Positions 30,225-40,210 of a stretch of DNA of 64,000 bases are shown here, in pieces. Position 1 is the first letter of the stretch, and every line of letters begins with the position of its first letter. A program made the position numbers and the translations under genes. The notes under the pieces were generated by a model. That model saw only the letters and a list, made by a program, of their open reading frames with translations. It was not told where the DNA came from and searched no databases. Origin of the DNA: Pseudoips prasinana (lineage: Eukaryota; Arthropoda; Insecta; Lepidoptera; Nolidae); the NCBI GenBank assembly GCA_951640165.1, contig OX621260.1:20292001-20356000 (forward strand). Reading direction: 5' to 3'.

Positions 30225-31310
30225 AGTATCGCTATAAATGGAGCGCATTATCAACAACCAGCTCCTGAGATACATAGAGATACGCGATCTGATTAGATTT
30301 AGTTTTTTTCTCTAGATTTCGCCACGGTCGCTCAGCTGGTGATCTTCTAGCGTATCTCACACACCGATAGGCGTTGGCCATTGAGAGTCAAGGTGGGGCA
30401 TTGGCTATCAGCCTAGACATGGCGAAGGTGTTTGTTCGGGTCTGGCACCGGCGACTTCTATCGAAGTTGCCAGCATACGGTCTTCCCGAGGGATTATGAA
30501 CATGGATTGCCAGCTTTTTGCCCAACAGAAGCATAAAAGCCGTTGTAGATGGCAGCTGCTCGGATGGCATGGCCATCAACGCTGGCGTTCCACAGCGCTC
30601 CATGCTGTCCCGACGCTGTTTTTGCTGCATATCACTGATATGTTATCCATAGGAATCATTCATTGCTATACGGATGACAGCACCGGGTACACCTCCTACA
30701 CGGGCCGCGCCAATATCTCTCGACCCGTTATAGAGGAAAGTCTTGAAAAACTTGTGTCTGAAATCGAATGCACTCTTAAACAGAGTTTCCGATTGGGGAC
30801 GACTGAATTTAGTCCAATTTAACCCCTCCAAGACACAAGTTTGCGTGTTCACCGCTAAGAAAATCCCATTTACTGTAGATTCCAAAACACAGCACTGACC
30901 ATCTCTGCGAAGGTGGGATCCATGGTGTCGATATCTCTAGCGACGTACAATTCCTGGTCATGTGTTCAGAGGAATTATTTGATTTGAAGCCCCCGGCCAC
31001 CTTCTACCATCGCACGTCCTGTCACAGACAGGGAGTTCATCCTCACATCCTCGAACCCTTTCAATGACGTACGGTTCGCTTTCAGCGAAACTTCCTCCCA
31101 CGTACGTTTAAGTTGTGGAATGAACTCCCTGTTACCGATTTTCCCAAGAGACTACAGCATGGAGCCCTTCAAAAAGGAAGTTGTAAGGTTTCTAAAGGGT
31201 CGGCAACGCCCTAATAATGCCTCTGGTGTTGCAAGCGTTCATAGGCTACGGTGACCACTTACCATTAGGCGGGCTTGTTTGCCAACTAAGTTTTATAAAA
31301 AAAATAAAAC
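30225..31310 (+). pseudogene. Jockey-clade LINE (BMC1-like), degenerate
   Basis: The plus strand contains scattered reverse transcriptase text in all frames: ERIINNQLLRYIEIRDLI, GGALAISLDMAKVF, NRSIKAVVDGSCSDGMAINAGVPQ, and a C-terminal KLWNELPV..F-like region near 31110. The 3' end is at about 31310 in an A-rich tail. Many stops and frameshifts make it an old copy. Confidence 0.75.
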
Positions 31311-31526
31311 GTTATATACGCACTCTTTCTCTTCTTTGAAATATAGCTATATATATTTTTGCTCCTTTTTAAAATAAAATTATGGATACAACTCCATTGT
31401 GGAAATTTGGGGAGGCCTTTCTCCAGCAGTGGAAGTCATTAAGCTGACTTAAAATATTTTCCCTCACGAAAAACCTTCAAATCGGTTATTTTGCAACGAA
31501 CAGTGACGACACAATTTTTATATATA

Positions 31527-32259
31527 CAGGGTGGCCGCGGAGTTGACGTTCAAACGCAAAATTTTAATACTTTATGATGAGGAGTGTCCGAATCATAAAC
31601 CATAATCTCCCCAATTAATATTTTTATACTTTCAAAATGTATGAGTCCTGAGCTCAAACCCTAATTTTGAACTTTCGGATAAATTATAAGTCAGTTCTGC
31701 AATGATTAGATAAACTATACTTTTTAGGGTGTTAGGTTAAACTATGCTTATTAGTTATCACAAAAAACTGAACCAGAAATGAACAGAACGAGAAAAAAAT
31801 CTAAAACTGATTTTAGGTGAAATTCACGAAAAAAATCATTTAAAAATTCTGTGTGTACTTATGTACACGCGTTAGAAGTTATACTTCTTTGGCGTATGGA
31901 AAAAAATAACTAAAATGCAGTAGTGATTAACGATAAATATTAAAATTAATCAAAAAGATTTTATTTAAATAAAAATACTAGAATATACAACTTGAACATA
32001 GTTATCAATTTTCATACCACCTAGAACTAACTTCATGCTGTTAAATTTATGTGTCGGTGTGCGCGCGCATCGTAAAAATTCACTCTCATCATTTTTCTCC
32101 ATCGCGCCAAAAGAAGTATAACTTCGAAAATTATATCTCAAAAACTACGCAAAATCGTATATCGTATCGTATACTTAACATACATGGGGGTGATTCGGAT
32201 ACTACTCATCATAAAGTATCTAAATGTTGCGTTTGAACGTCAACTCCTCGGCCACTCTG
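31527..32259. mobile_element. Non-autonomous Tc1/mariner-type element with nested MITE
   Basis: TIRs of about 34 bases start CAGGGTGGCC(G)CGGAGTTGACG on the left and match inversely (CGTCAACTCC..GGCCACTCTG) on the right, with TA on both sides. There is no transposase. A GAAGTT-type repeat lies inside at 31838-32130. Confidence 0.8.
31838..32130 (-). mobile_element. GAAGTT-type MITE, copy 2
   Basis: Reverse-oriented relative of 26354-26545. It includes ATACCACCTAGAACTAACTTC and the GCGCGCATCGTAAAAATTC block, with a longer middle. Confidence 0.7.
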
Positions 32260-32373
32260 TATATGTTGTATGTGTTCTTACATTAATACATATTCATTCC
32301 TGATTTACAGGTGGGTAGGCAGGGACAACGGATTTTCACTTGCTACGGTTGAATGTTTTTTTTTTCACCACAG

Positions 32374-32550
32374 GAAAGTCCGAATCGCCCCCCGTTTGCA
32401 GGATAGCAGCAACACCCACATTATACGCCCGCTGCGCCGCAGCACGCTTCAGGAGGACGACGATCCCCTGATGACACAGTCAGTCCTGGCGAGGTTATTT
32501 GAGGATCCCAACATGTTCGATGATCCGTCACCAACTTTGAAAAATTTTAA
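32374..32550 (+). CDS. Unrecognised host gene, second exon
   Basis: The acceptor is a T-rich tract ending CACCACAG at 32373 and the donor is GTAAGT at 32551. The exon is 177 bases, phase 2 at both ends. The codon text is a polar, acidic-and-proline-rich peptide (KVRIAPRLQDSSNTHIIRPL, later EDDDPLMTQSVLARLFEDPN) with no membrane segment. GC content and codon choice stand out from the surrounding repeats. I do not recognise the family. Confidence 0.8.
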
Positions 32551-32689
32551 GTAAGTGAAATATCTCTATGTCGTATCTTAGTGGCTTGCTGCTTAGAGTT
32601 CAAGCTCAAGATTACCTGTTAGGGTCGGTGCAAGGTTTGGCGTTTTCAAATCCCAGATCGAGCCGGAAAGTGATTTTGGCATAATTATG

Positions 32690-32890
32690 TTTAAAAAAAG
32701 TCGGACTCAATCTACGAAAACGAGAAGAAAAATTCACGTTTGTTGTATCATGGGAGCCCCCTTCAATATCTATTTTATTTTGGTTTTTAGTATTTTTTGT
32801 TATAGCGGCAACACAGACGGACAGACAGACAGACAGCGAAGTCTTAGTAATAGGGTCCCATTTTACCCTTTGGGTACGGAACCCTAATAA
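32690..32890 (+). mobile_element. Common lepidopteran interspersed repeat, partial
   Basis: It ends GGGTCCC.TTTTACCCTTTGGGTACGGAACCCTAA, as does the complete copy at 40605-40925. It lies in the short intron between the second and third host exons. Confidence 0.75.
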
Positions 32891-32954
32891 ATCTCAATAT
32901 GAGCCTGAAGTTTGGGAGTTTGCGGTATTACACCCTCGTTCCTGTCGTAATGTA

Positions 32955-33210
32955 ATAATATCCAGGGACATTATTAGCACACGGCCATCTAATCCCAAAT
33001 AAAGCAGAGCTTGTACTATGGAAACCAGATAACTAATATACTACATATACTACTTTTCTTTTATAAATACATACTTATATAGATAGTTACAACCAGACTG
33101 AAGACAAAAAGACATGTTCATGCACACAAATATATGTCCTGGGTGGAAATCGAACTCCCGACCTGCAGTGTAAGGCAAGTATTTACCACGCACGCCAACA
33201 GGCCCGTCAA
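32955..33210 (-). mobile_element. tRNA-derived SINE, family B, copy 1
   Basis: In reverse orientation the head begins at about 33210 with a B-box-like GTTCGA segment in a tRNA-like context, and the body ends with a CCATAGTACAAGCTCTGC-like block near 33005. Copies lie at 48015, 49400 and 54880. Confidence 0.75.
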
Positions 33211-33256
33211 TGTTAAGAATAAGATCCAACTTCAGTAATATGGTTGTCTGTTATAG

Positions 33257-33650
33257 GCCCATGGCGGAGAACCTGCAGAAGACTTCAATGTTCATCACAT
33301 TTTCTCCATTGACGAAGCTAAGAAGCGACGACGACATAACTGGACCAGGCCGGACTAAGTACGTCCGCCAGTCCGTCCCACACCACGAGTCGATAGACCA
33401 CGTACTCCAGCTGCAACACGGGAGGAGGATATTTCGGAAAATATCCTCAGATTACGTGAAAACTATAGACACCTTTGAACATAGGTTTGAGAATTCAATC
33501 AGAAGCATTGAGTATGCCAAGACGCGTCCGTCCATCACTGTGGCGGAATATAAGCAAAAAGTACTGAGATATAAACAGGAACTCAAAGATCAAGTTGACG
33601 CTGAAAAGGGCAAGATGTCTGATGAAAATCTTCAAGGCGTGTTGATATAG
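33257..33650 (+). CDS. Unrecognised host gene, last exon
   Basis: The acceptor TTATAG is at 33256. The frame continues in phase 2 from 32550 and stops with TAG at 33650, giving 131 codons including the stop. The peptide is polar, with a basic middle (GPGRTKYVRQ, QHGRRIFRKI). Its end is predicted to be helical and possibly coiled-coil (YKQKVLRYKQELKDQVDAEK). No signal peptide or membrane span is present. A polyadenylation signal follows 44 bases downstream. The product from the ATG at 3742 would be 207 residues, with function unknown. Charge and helix content would fit a structural or nuclear protein, but this is only an impression. Confidence 0.85.
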
Positions 33651-33693
33651 AATATACGTTATTTTGAACTTTATTTTGTCTTAGAGGAACAAA

Positions 33694-33699
33694 AATAAA
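33694..33699 (+). terminator. Polyadenylation signal AATAAA
   Basis: The hexamer lies 44 bases after the stop of the plus-strand host gene, with T-rich sequence downstream. Confidence 0.7.
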
Positions 33700-33764
33700 T
33701 TTATGCGCCAGTTTTCATTAATATGTTTATTCATTCTTCTTTTTCTGAGCGTGTCGATGGTAAT

Positions 33765-33894
33765 CATAAAATTTTTGTGGCCCAGAACGTGGCCACACTG
33801 ATTGCCCCGCTTGTGGCATTCCTAAGAACCAGCCATGAACGTATGGCAGGGCAGGCTGGGCACGCTGTTAGGTGGGCCATGAATTGAACTGAAT
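33765..33894. repeat. Interspersed repeat, copy 1
   Basis: The block AAAATTTTTGTGGCCCAGAACG to GGTGGGCCA.GAATTG recurs at 57305-57430. Family unknown. The conserved text suggests a degraded coding or SINE fragment. Confidence 0.6.
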
Positions 33895-34135
33895 ATATGA
33901 ATATGACGGTGCTCCTGCCTACGAAGCTGGTGGTCCTGGGTTCGAATCCCGGTAAGTGCAAATATTTGTGTGATGAGCACGAATATTTGTTTCTGAGTCA
34001 TGGATGTTTTCTATGTATATAAGTATTTATCTATCTATATAAGTATGTATATCGTCGCCTGGTACCCATAGTACAAGCTTTGCTTAGTTTGAGGCTAGGA
34101 TGATCTGTGTGTCATTGTCCCGAGATATTATTATT
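33895..34135 (+). mobile_element. tRNA-derived SINE, family C, copy 1
   Basis: It is in tRNA-like head-first orientation with B box GGTTCGAATCC at about 33940, followed by AAATATTTGTGTGATGAGCACG and ending in a TTATTATTATT tail. Copies lie at 44200-44435 and 47375-47610. Confidence 0.8.
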
Positions 34136-34149
34136 ATTTAAAAGGGCAG

Positions 34150-34262
34150 GAAACAAGATCTTGTGTGGGTCGATAGAAACCGCTGGATGCGGCTAGCGCA
34201 AGACCGGCAATTGTGGAGGTCTCTGGGAGAGGCCTACAGAGTGAGGTCGACATCTATCGGCT
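34150..34262 (+). mobile_element. RTE 3' fragment
   Basis: CGCTGGATGCGG..CAAGACCGGCAATTGTGGAGG..CTGGGAGAGGCC text, the same C-terminal coding region as at 3875, degraded. Confidence 0.65.
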
Positions 34263-34412
34263 AATATGTATATATGATATTTAAAATTCATAAAGGTAGC
34301 CTACAAGGCAATAAGATAAATATTGAATATCAGAAGTATTAGGATAGCACACTAGGCATTACTGGGTTAAAGGTTTAAGAATTTTATAATGTAGTCACCA
34401 AGCCTGATTTTT

Positions 34413-34580
34413 GAAGTTATACTTCTTTTGGCGCGATGGAGAAAAATGATGAGAGTGAATTTTTACGATGCGCGCGCACACCGACACCAAAAAATTTAAC
34501 AGCATGAAGTTAGTTCTAGGTGGTATGAAATATTAAGAAGTATAACTTCTAACGCGTGTAGGTACATAAGTACACACAAG
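34413..34580 (+). mobile_element. GAAGTT-type MITE, copy 3
   Basis: GAAGTTATACTTC at the start and AAGTATAACTTCTAACGCG at the end. It is slightly shorter than copy 1 through a deletion near 34530. Confidence 0.75.
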
Positions 34581-34889
34581 TTTTTTTTTTATTTTAATGC
34601 ATTTAATACATTACATTAAAATAAAATTACCTTACCTATTGCGAGCTAACGGCCTACCGCTACTCATGGACATTTGCAATACCGGGGGTCCAGCAATCCG
34701 CTGCATACCGTGAGATTAATATTCTTTTTAAACCTCGTTTAAAGATGGGCATGTCGTAGCACTGAGGAAACATTATTTAAGATATTTATATAACACATTA
34801 TTCATATTCAATGTTTTCACTTTGAAAAAATGACATGAAATGTACAAATAAAAAAAAATTGGTATTTTTTTTATTTTTATTCAAGACTG

Positions 34890-34932
34890 CTGGACGAAGA
34901 CGCTGCAGGCGTTGTCTTCAATAAAAATAAAA
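34890..34932. repeat. Short inverted repeat
   Basis: Around 34872-34935, TTTATTCAAGAC..GTCTTCAATAAA makes an imperfect stem with a GCTGCAGGCG loop. No function is evident. Confidence 0.4.
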
Positions 34933-34969
34933 AAAAAATAAGAAAATTAATAAAAACTAGGAAATTTAA

Positions 34970-35105
34970 TCCTGTGTCGCGGGGTACTTTACGAATATAT
35001 AATAGACTGGACACAAATTACATCCAGACTCAGAACAACTAGTTATGGGTCACACACATAGTTGTCCGGCGCGGGACCCGAACCCGCGAGGCGGCTGTCT
35101 TAGCG
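34970..35105. mobile_element. Family P SINE, copy 2
   Basis: TCCTGTGTCGCGGGGTAC body followed by a partial palindrome and a B-box-like region (GACCCGAACCC). It is related to 25739-25954. Confidence 0.7.
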
Positions 35106-35229
35106 TGCAGTGAAAAATTACAAATTAACGCAGACGTGTTAAATAAATACCATTAATAAATTAACTAACGAATTTTTATACCGCAATTGAAAAAAAGGAA
35201 AGGAAAAGGTTGAAAGGTTCTTGAGTGGC

Positions 35230-35395
35230 GACCACGAACCGGAAGACGCAGCGTGGGTAGGCCCCCTACAAGATGGACGCGAATCTTGATCGATGAACGC
35301 TGGATGCGAATAGCGCAAGACCGGCAATTGTGGAGATCTTTGGGGGAGGCCTTTGTCCAGCAGTGGACGTCTTTCGGCTCATATGATGATGATGA
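35230..35395 (+). mobile_element. RTE 3' fragment with readable C-terminus
   Basis: The plus strand encodes GRPPTRWTRILIDERWMRIA and then a WRSLGEAFVQQWTSFG end followed by an ATGATGATG tail. It is the cleanest of several copies of this LINE end in the window. Confidence 0.8.
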
Positions 35396-35756
35396 ATTGA
35401 AAAAAGAACACGTGTATGATACATACACTACGTTGTTTATGACACGACACATTTTTCGAAGGCTTCGTTGTACGCAGGCGCAAAGACACGTGACATTGTA
35501 GTCTATCTCATTCTCTCGCAGGCTAAATCCTGTTTATGTGTATCTTTGTCTCTTTTTACTGTCACATTTTTCAGAACTGTACCTTGATGAGGTTGTTCTT
35601 GACATTCTTCTGATGTGATTCTTCTGAAATTGGCCTACTTGCGCCACGTGGTGTATTAAAATAATTTTTGTCGATGACTTTTAGTCACGTTAACTATATT
35701 GTCTGCTGTCTCTGCCTACCCCTCTGGGAAACAGGCGTGAGTCTACGTATGTATGT

Positions 35757-35811
35757 AACTATATCGGAATGATAATATTTATATATATATATTATCACTC
35801 CGATATAGTTA
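35757..35811. repeat. Inverted repeat around an AT core
   Basis: AACTATATCGGA.TGATAATAT on the left is matched inversely by ATATTATCA.TCCGATATAGTT on the right, with a TATATATA loop. The form is MITE or hairpin, about 55 bases. Confidence 0.75.
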
Positions 35812-35819
35812 CACCGCAG

Positions 35820-36340
35820 GCTAGCTAGGGTAGGTTCCTCAGCGGCGAGGATCGCTTTGGCCCATTAACGCGTGATCGGTGATCCCGTGCATGTGATCAC
35901 ACCCTCATTTAGAATTTCGTCTTTTTGCTTTAGTCTTCCATTCCATTTTAATATAGTAGAACTAAATTTCAAAATAATAGATTAGTGACTTGTTATTTAT
36001 TGAAGGATTTTAGAAAATTATATGCGATAAAACAAACCGCACGGACGGACAAATTTTTTTTTTTTGTTTGTATACTATTCACTATGTTTATGTACTGCAT
36101 TGTGACCTTGACAAGTACAAGTGTATGTTAATACCCAAGTGCTGAATAAATTTCATTTCATATATTACTGTCAAATAATTACACAGGGATGGTTAATTAG
36201 ACCATTCAGATCACAGAGAAAATAAAATAAGGAATATGGATTGTGTTCTGAATTAAAACAGTGCCATGTCCAGGTATAATTAATCTACAAAAGGTTTGTA
36301 TTTAGAAATATTTAAATATATATTTTATTAATTGTCTGGT
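35820..36340. other. Spacer with one shared repeat, no gene
   Basis: The part 36020-36165 (CAGACCGCACGGACG-like, ending AATACCCAAGTGCTGAATAA) recurs at 51535-51660. The rest is unassigned AT-rich sequence. Confidence 0.5.
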
Positions 36341-36985
36341 TGCCATAGTACAGGATCTGCCTAGTTTGGGACCAGATGGCTGTGTTAGACTCAGATATCC
36401 CAATTTACTATTATATTAGATTTATCATCTGCGGAGATAATGATTATTACATTTAATGTTATGTGACTTTGCCGTTAACCAGTACCCAAAAAAATGCGAT
36501 CATCGGTTCAACATTTTTGACACTTTAGTGGGTACAAGTCCACGGCCAAGTCACTAACATTAAATATAATAATAAAGAAATAGCATTAAGGAACCTTAAA
36601 CTTGGCTTAACTTTGTCCAGAGATTATATTACTTTTTAGAGATAAACAAGCAGCTCCATCGAGACATGGCAATTTTTTTACAGAATGTTTTTGGTGGGTT
36701 ATTATTATACTTACAGCAGCAGCCATATACAAAAAGAAACTACACAGATTAAATAAAAAACAGTTTTAATAACACTGAAATAGCACATAAAATTTCCCCA
36801 TCACAATATAATACTACTTGGTACAATAGTAACATCACAATGCCACCACATGTACATCACTTTGTTCGATGAGCGGTACTAATGTACACACGATATGATC
36901 ACAATCCACTAATATACATTATTTGGTTACAAATGCTCTCCACGAGCGATTTATCACGTCCATTCTATCTATCTATCCAATTGAC
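36340..36985. other. Spacer, small SINE remnant, no gene
   Basis: A short family B piece (CCATAGTACAGGATCTGCC) lies near 36345-36410. Nothing else is assigned. Confidence 0.45.
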
Positions 36986-37110
36986 GTTGGAAGTAGAATC
37001 TCATAAATGGAAAATCATAAATCTAATCGTCTGGCGGGTGTCGAACCTGCACCATCTACCAATCCGGGGTAGGAGCTCAGCGGTTAGCTATTCACGATAC
37101 ACATTGGCAG
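36985..37110 (-). mobile_element. tRNA-derived SINE, family F, copy 1
   Basis: In reverse orientation it has a tRNA-like head with GGTAGA..GGTTCGA-like boxes. It forms an inverted pair with 38090-38185 (CTACCCCGGATTGGTAGA in common). Confidence 0.65.
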
Positions 37111-37224
37111 ATCAAATTTTAGATTAGATTAAAATATAATAAAAATAAAAATTTATTATTAGAGTTTAGATAAACGGTTTGCGAATAATGCTATAAAATA
37201 TACCTACACTTTTAAACTTTCGCG

Positions 37225-37425
37225 TATCATAATAACACTAATATTAAAAATACGAAAGTTTGTGAGTGGGTGAGTGTGTATGTTTGTTACTTCTTCACGT
37301 CTAAACGGCTGGAGCGATTTTAATAAAATTAGGTATGGAGTTAGCTGACACCCTGGATTAACACATAGACTATAATTTATAAAGATTAACGCGGGTAGAA
37401 CCACGGGGCACAGCCAGTTAGATAT
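37225..37425 (+). mobile_element. Helitron-type repeat, 3' end facing right
   Basis: CTAATATTAAAAATACGAAAG start and GCGGGTAGAACCACGGGGCACAGCCAG end: a hairpin then CCAG, a one-base variant of CTAG. Confidence 0.6.
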
Positions 37426-37438
37426 AAACATTCTTTAC

Positions 37439-37565
37439 AGGTATTAATGCGACTAACCTTTATTATTACTTTCCCGACGTTTCGACCAAGTACCGTGACC
37501 AATCAATGCAACTTAGTCGAAACGTCGGGAAATAATGAAAAAAGTTAGTCGCGTTAATACCTGTA
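37439..37565. mobile_element. Foldback MITE between two facing Helitron-type ends
   Basis: The left arm CAGGTATTAATGCGACTAAC..TTTCCCGACGTTTCGA is matched inversely by the right arm ending GTTAGTCGCGTTAATACCTG. The arms are about 50 bases long with a loop of about 25. Outside it the flanks are also inverted (AGTTAGATAT/ATATCTAACT). Confidence 0.75.
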
Positions 37566-37579
37566 AACAAAGTTGATAT

Positions 37580-37915
37580 CTAACTAGTTGTGCCCCGCGG
37601 TTTTACCCGCGTTAAAGTTTATAAATTATCACAGCTCCTCCCCCGTATGAGATAGCGTGATGATAAGTAGCCTATATGTTGACCTGACCTTTTAGTAAAA
37701 TTCATGAAAATTTGAAGCAAATCCATGCAGTACTTTTTGAATTTAGCCCGGACATACATACAGACAAACAGACAAAAATTCTAAAAACTATATTTTTGGT
37801 GTCGATATTGTAGGTCACGTCCCAACTATGCTTTAAAAAAAATATTCAATGTACAGTTTTGACTTTCCTATTACCTACCTACCTACCTAGGATTTAATTA
37901 TATATGTATAGATGC
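37580..37915 (-). mobile_element. Helitron-type repeat, 3' end facing left
   Basis: In reverse orientation it ends with the hairpin GCGGGTAAAACCGCGGGGCAC followed by AACTAG at about 37585. The body matches 38805-39100 (opposite orientation) and 57590-57908. Confidence 0.65.
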
Positions 37916-38089
37916 TATAAAATTAAAATTTAATAATTTGGAAGGTGTTATCAATATGATAAAATGATCTTTCACATGCAACTGTGAACATATCAGTCGG
38001 CCATGTTTCTAAAGCCGACGGATAACACCTACATCCTCCTACAGGGTCTTAGAGCAATTCTAAATTTTATCTACCAGTGTGTATCGTTC

Positions 38090-38185
38090 GTAGCTTAACG
38101 CAGAGCGCCTACCCCGGATTGGTAGACGGCGCTGGTTCGAGACCCGCCGGACGATTAAATTTATGATTTCCCATTTATGAGATTA
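38090..38185 (+). mobile_element. tRNA-derived SINE, family F, copy 2
   Basis: Plus orientation: TAGCTTAACGCAGAGCGCC then B box GGTTCGAGACC. It is just past the stop of the ABC transporter gene, so it may be inside its 3' UTR. Confidence 0.65.
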
Positions 38186-38289
38186 AATTAACGCTTTGCA
38201 TTACGTTTAAAACTCAAGGGTACAAGTCGATATTCGAATTCACTGATCAAACCAACTGGCACCGTTTCACTTATGCCCGCATATGCCCG

Positions 38290-38467
38290 CTAATGCCCGT
38301 GCCCGTGCCCGTGGCCGTACGCACTGACGCCGTTGCCCGTCGGGGCAACTTCCGGGGTATTGTTGTTGCTCTCATCGTTGCCCTCGTTGCCGTTGCTGTT
38401 GCGGTTTTCCAATTGCTGTTGCCACATTGATGCGTAGTAGCCGTTTTGGGCGAGTAGCGTATCGTGA
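38290..38467 (-). CDS. ABCB6: ABCB6/Hmt-1-type ABC transporter, last exon
   Basis: The acceptor is CTTATTTTCAG (AG at 38469-38468). The exon starts in phase 2 and stops with TAG at 38292-38290. It encodes the end of the nucleotide-binding domain, with the conserved SHDTLLAQNGYYASMWQQQ ending of ABCB6-type proteins. A low-complexity tail rich in Asn, Ser and Glu follows, then a closing GHGHGHGH. Human ABCB6 ends soon after the MWQLQQ-like motif, so the tail is an addition here. Histidine repeats often bind metals, which would suit a heavy-metal-tolerance transporter, but that is inference. Confidence 0.88.
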
Positions 38468-38684
38468 CTGAAAATAAGAAAATATTATAATATTATACCG
38501 TTGGTATAGCAGTAGCATGTTCACCGGCAGAAAACGAAATCCTGGGTTCAAATCCCGGGTCGGACCAACAGTGATTTTGGAACTTTTCTGTAAAAAAAAT
38601 TCTCAGCATCAGCCCGAAGTCTATGAGTTGGCGGTATCGGTATATTTTTTCGTGTTTTTTGAATATCAACGCCCGCAATAGGGG

Positions 38685-38800
38685 ATCTAATCCCTGTGTG
38701 TGGCTACTTAACAAACATATAATAGATGGACACAAATTACGTCCAGACTCAAAACAACTATTTATGGGTCACATAAATAGTTGTTTTGGGTCTGGACGTA
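38685..38800. mobile_element. Family P SINE, copy 3, upstream of the last exon
   Basis: CTAATCCCTGTGTG body and a partial palindrome (AACAACTATTTATG..CATAAATAGTTGTT), lying in the 781-bp intron before the last ABC exon. Confidence 0.7.
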
Positions 38801-38804
38801 ATTA

Positions 38805-39100
38805 AACATATAATAAAATCGTAGGAAAGTCAAAACTGTACATTGAATATTTTTTTTTAAGGATACTTGGGGCGTGATCTACAATCGATATCGAAGCCAA
38901 AAATAAAGTATTTAGAATTTTTGTCTGCTTGTCTGTATGTATGTTCGTGCTAAACTCAAAAAGTACTGCATGGATTTACTTCAAATTATGCGTGAATATT
39001 ACTAAGAGGTCGGTTCAACATATAGGGTACATATTATCACACTATCGCCTACGGGGGAGGAGCTGTGATATATCATAAAGTTTACACAGCTAGTAATATA
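38805..39100 (+). mobile_element. Helitron-type repeat
   Basis: It opens AATATAATAAAATCGTAGGAAAG and ends TTTACACAGCTAG at about 39091, the same family as 37580-37915. It is in the intron between 39248 and 38468. Confidence 0.6.
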
Positions 39101-39248
39101 ATAATACTTAAATATAAATAGTAATGTAACTTAGGTAAATAACTAAACTCAAATTAACGAACTAACTAATAAAATCAATAAAAAAATAAAGAATTTGAAA
39201 AAGTGGAACACATATAGCTACTGCCACCATAAAACAAATATAGCTCAC

Positions 39249-39370
39249 CTTCCCCTTTCAATGATTTCCCCCTCCTTCAAGACGAGGATCTCAGCCGCGT
39301 GTATTATCGTCGACAGTCTGTGGGCTATGATTAGCGTCGTTCTGTTCGCACAAACTCGTGCTAGCGCCGC
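39249..39370 (-). CDS. ABCB6: ABCB6/Hmt-1-type ABC transporter, exon with the H-loop
   Basis: The acceptor is GTTTCCAG and the donor GTGAGC (minus strand). The exon is 122 bases, phase 0 in and phase 2 out. It encodes [20 protein letters not shown], which contains the H-loop (switch) histidine that contacts the ATP gamma phosphate, then the D-rich close of the domain and the EIIERG motif. It joins the previous exon at NIQ without loss. Confidence 0.92.
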
Positions 39371-39394
39371 CTGGAAACAATAACACATCATTTT

Positions 39395-39500
39395 GTACAT
39401 ACATACTTAGACTCACGCCTGTCTCCCAGAGGGGTAGGCAGAGACAACGGACTTCCATTTGTCACGATCCTTGCACACCTCTTTCGCTTCGTTTTGTACC
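39395..39500 (-). mobile_element. Short lepidopteran repeat (GTCTCTGCCTACCCCT type)
   Basis: Reverse orientation of the block that also appears at 35705-35755, 45980-46060 and 52240-52370. It is probably the 3' end of an RTE-like LINE. Confidence 0.6.
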
Positions 39501-39527
39501 GACTACAAAAAATGAAAAATATAATAA

Positions 39528-39967
39528 ATAAATAAAATAAAAAGGTTTTTATTCACGTAGACTTTAAAAAAGCGCTTGTAAATAGTCATAACATGTTCGT
39601 AGTAATATATAATTTATTTATAATTATTTCTAGGCACATATAGATATTTAGGTACACGGATTGTAGGAAATAATTTACAATAAGATTTATTTTATAATAG
39701 TAACGATATTTAGCTAACTTAAATTAAGTTATTGTCAAGGATATAGCTTTAATTATCTAAAATTAAAATTTTAGCTTTATTTTTACTATATATTGTCGGA
39801 ATGGTTCTGTCTATATTAAGATACGAATTAAATGTTATTATTATGGCGGACCTTGAGTTTATAACAACGGTCACGCTTTAATGCTACCACCGGATCCAAT
39901 GCGCCCCAACTGAGAAGACCCAGCGAAACAAACTCAGCGGGTGTCTCTACTACCAGTTTCAACACGG
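39528..39967 (-). mobile_element. LINE J 3' UTR fragment, copy C
   Basis: Matches the 3' UTR of copies A (26268) and B (59013) from AAAAAGGTTTTTATTCACG through GGATCCAATGC.CCCCAAC. It is cut after about 440 bases. Confidence 0.85.
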
Positions 39968-39994
39968 TTATGAATTCAAATATTGTTTTTGACT

Positions 39995-40210
39995 GGGTTG
40001 TTAGTGCAGTGGTTAGTGATCGGCGTTCAAATAAATAAAAGGTGACTTAATCGTTAAATAGGTTTCGACGTGGAAAATCGATTCCGGATAATTTATGACG
40101 TCACATGTGCTCATGGAAGACGATTTAACGATTGATTAAGTCATTTTTAAACTTTATTTATTTGTACGCCGATCACTATCCCGATGTTCGGCGATAGCGC
40201 CCCGGGATAA
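39995..40210. mobile_element. Foldback MITE, family G, copy 1
   Basis: Arms of about 90 bases: GATCGGCGTTCAAATAAATA on the left and TATTTATTTGTACGCCGATC on the right, with inner arms carrying the TTAACGAT..ATTAAGTCA block and a short loop. Copy 2 is at 46440-46690. Confidence 0.75.

Noticed and set aside
32270..32373. Upstream part of the frame before the second host exon, starting with an ATG at 32270
   Set aside because: A T-rich tract and CAG acceptor lie inside it, and the phase fits only if the exon starts at 32374.
35700..35760. Regularly repeated short blocks as a possible CRISPR array
   Set aside because: These are dispersed eukaryotic repeats, not equally spaced repeats with unique spacers. 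The genome is an insect's.
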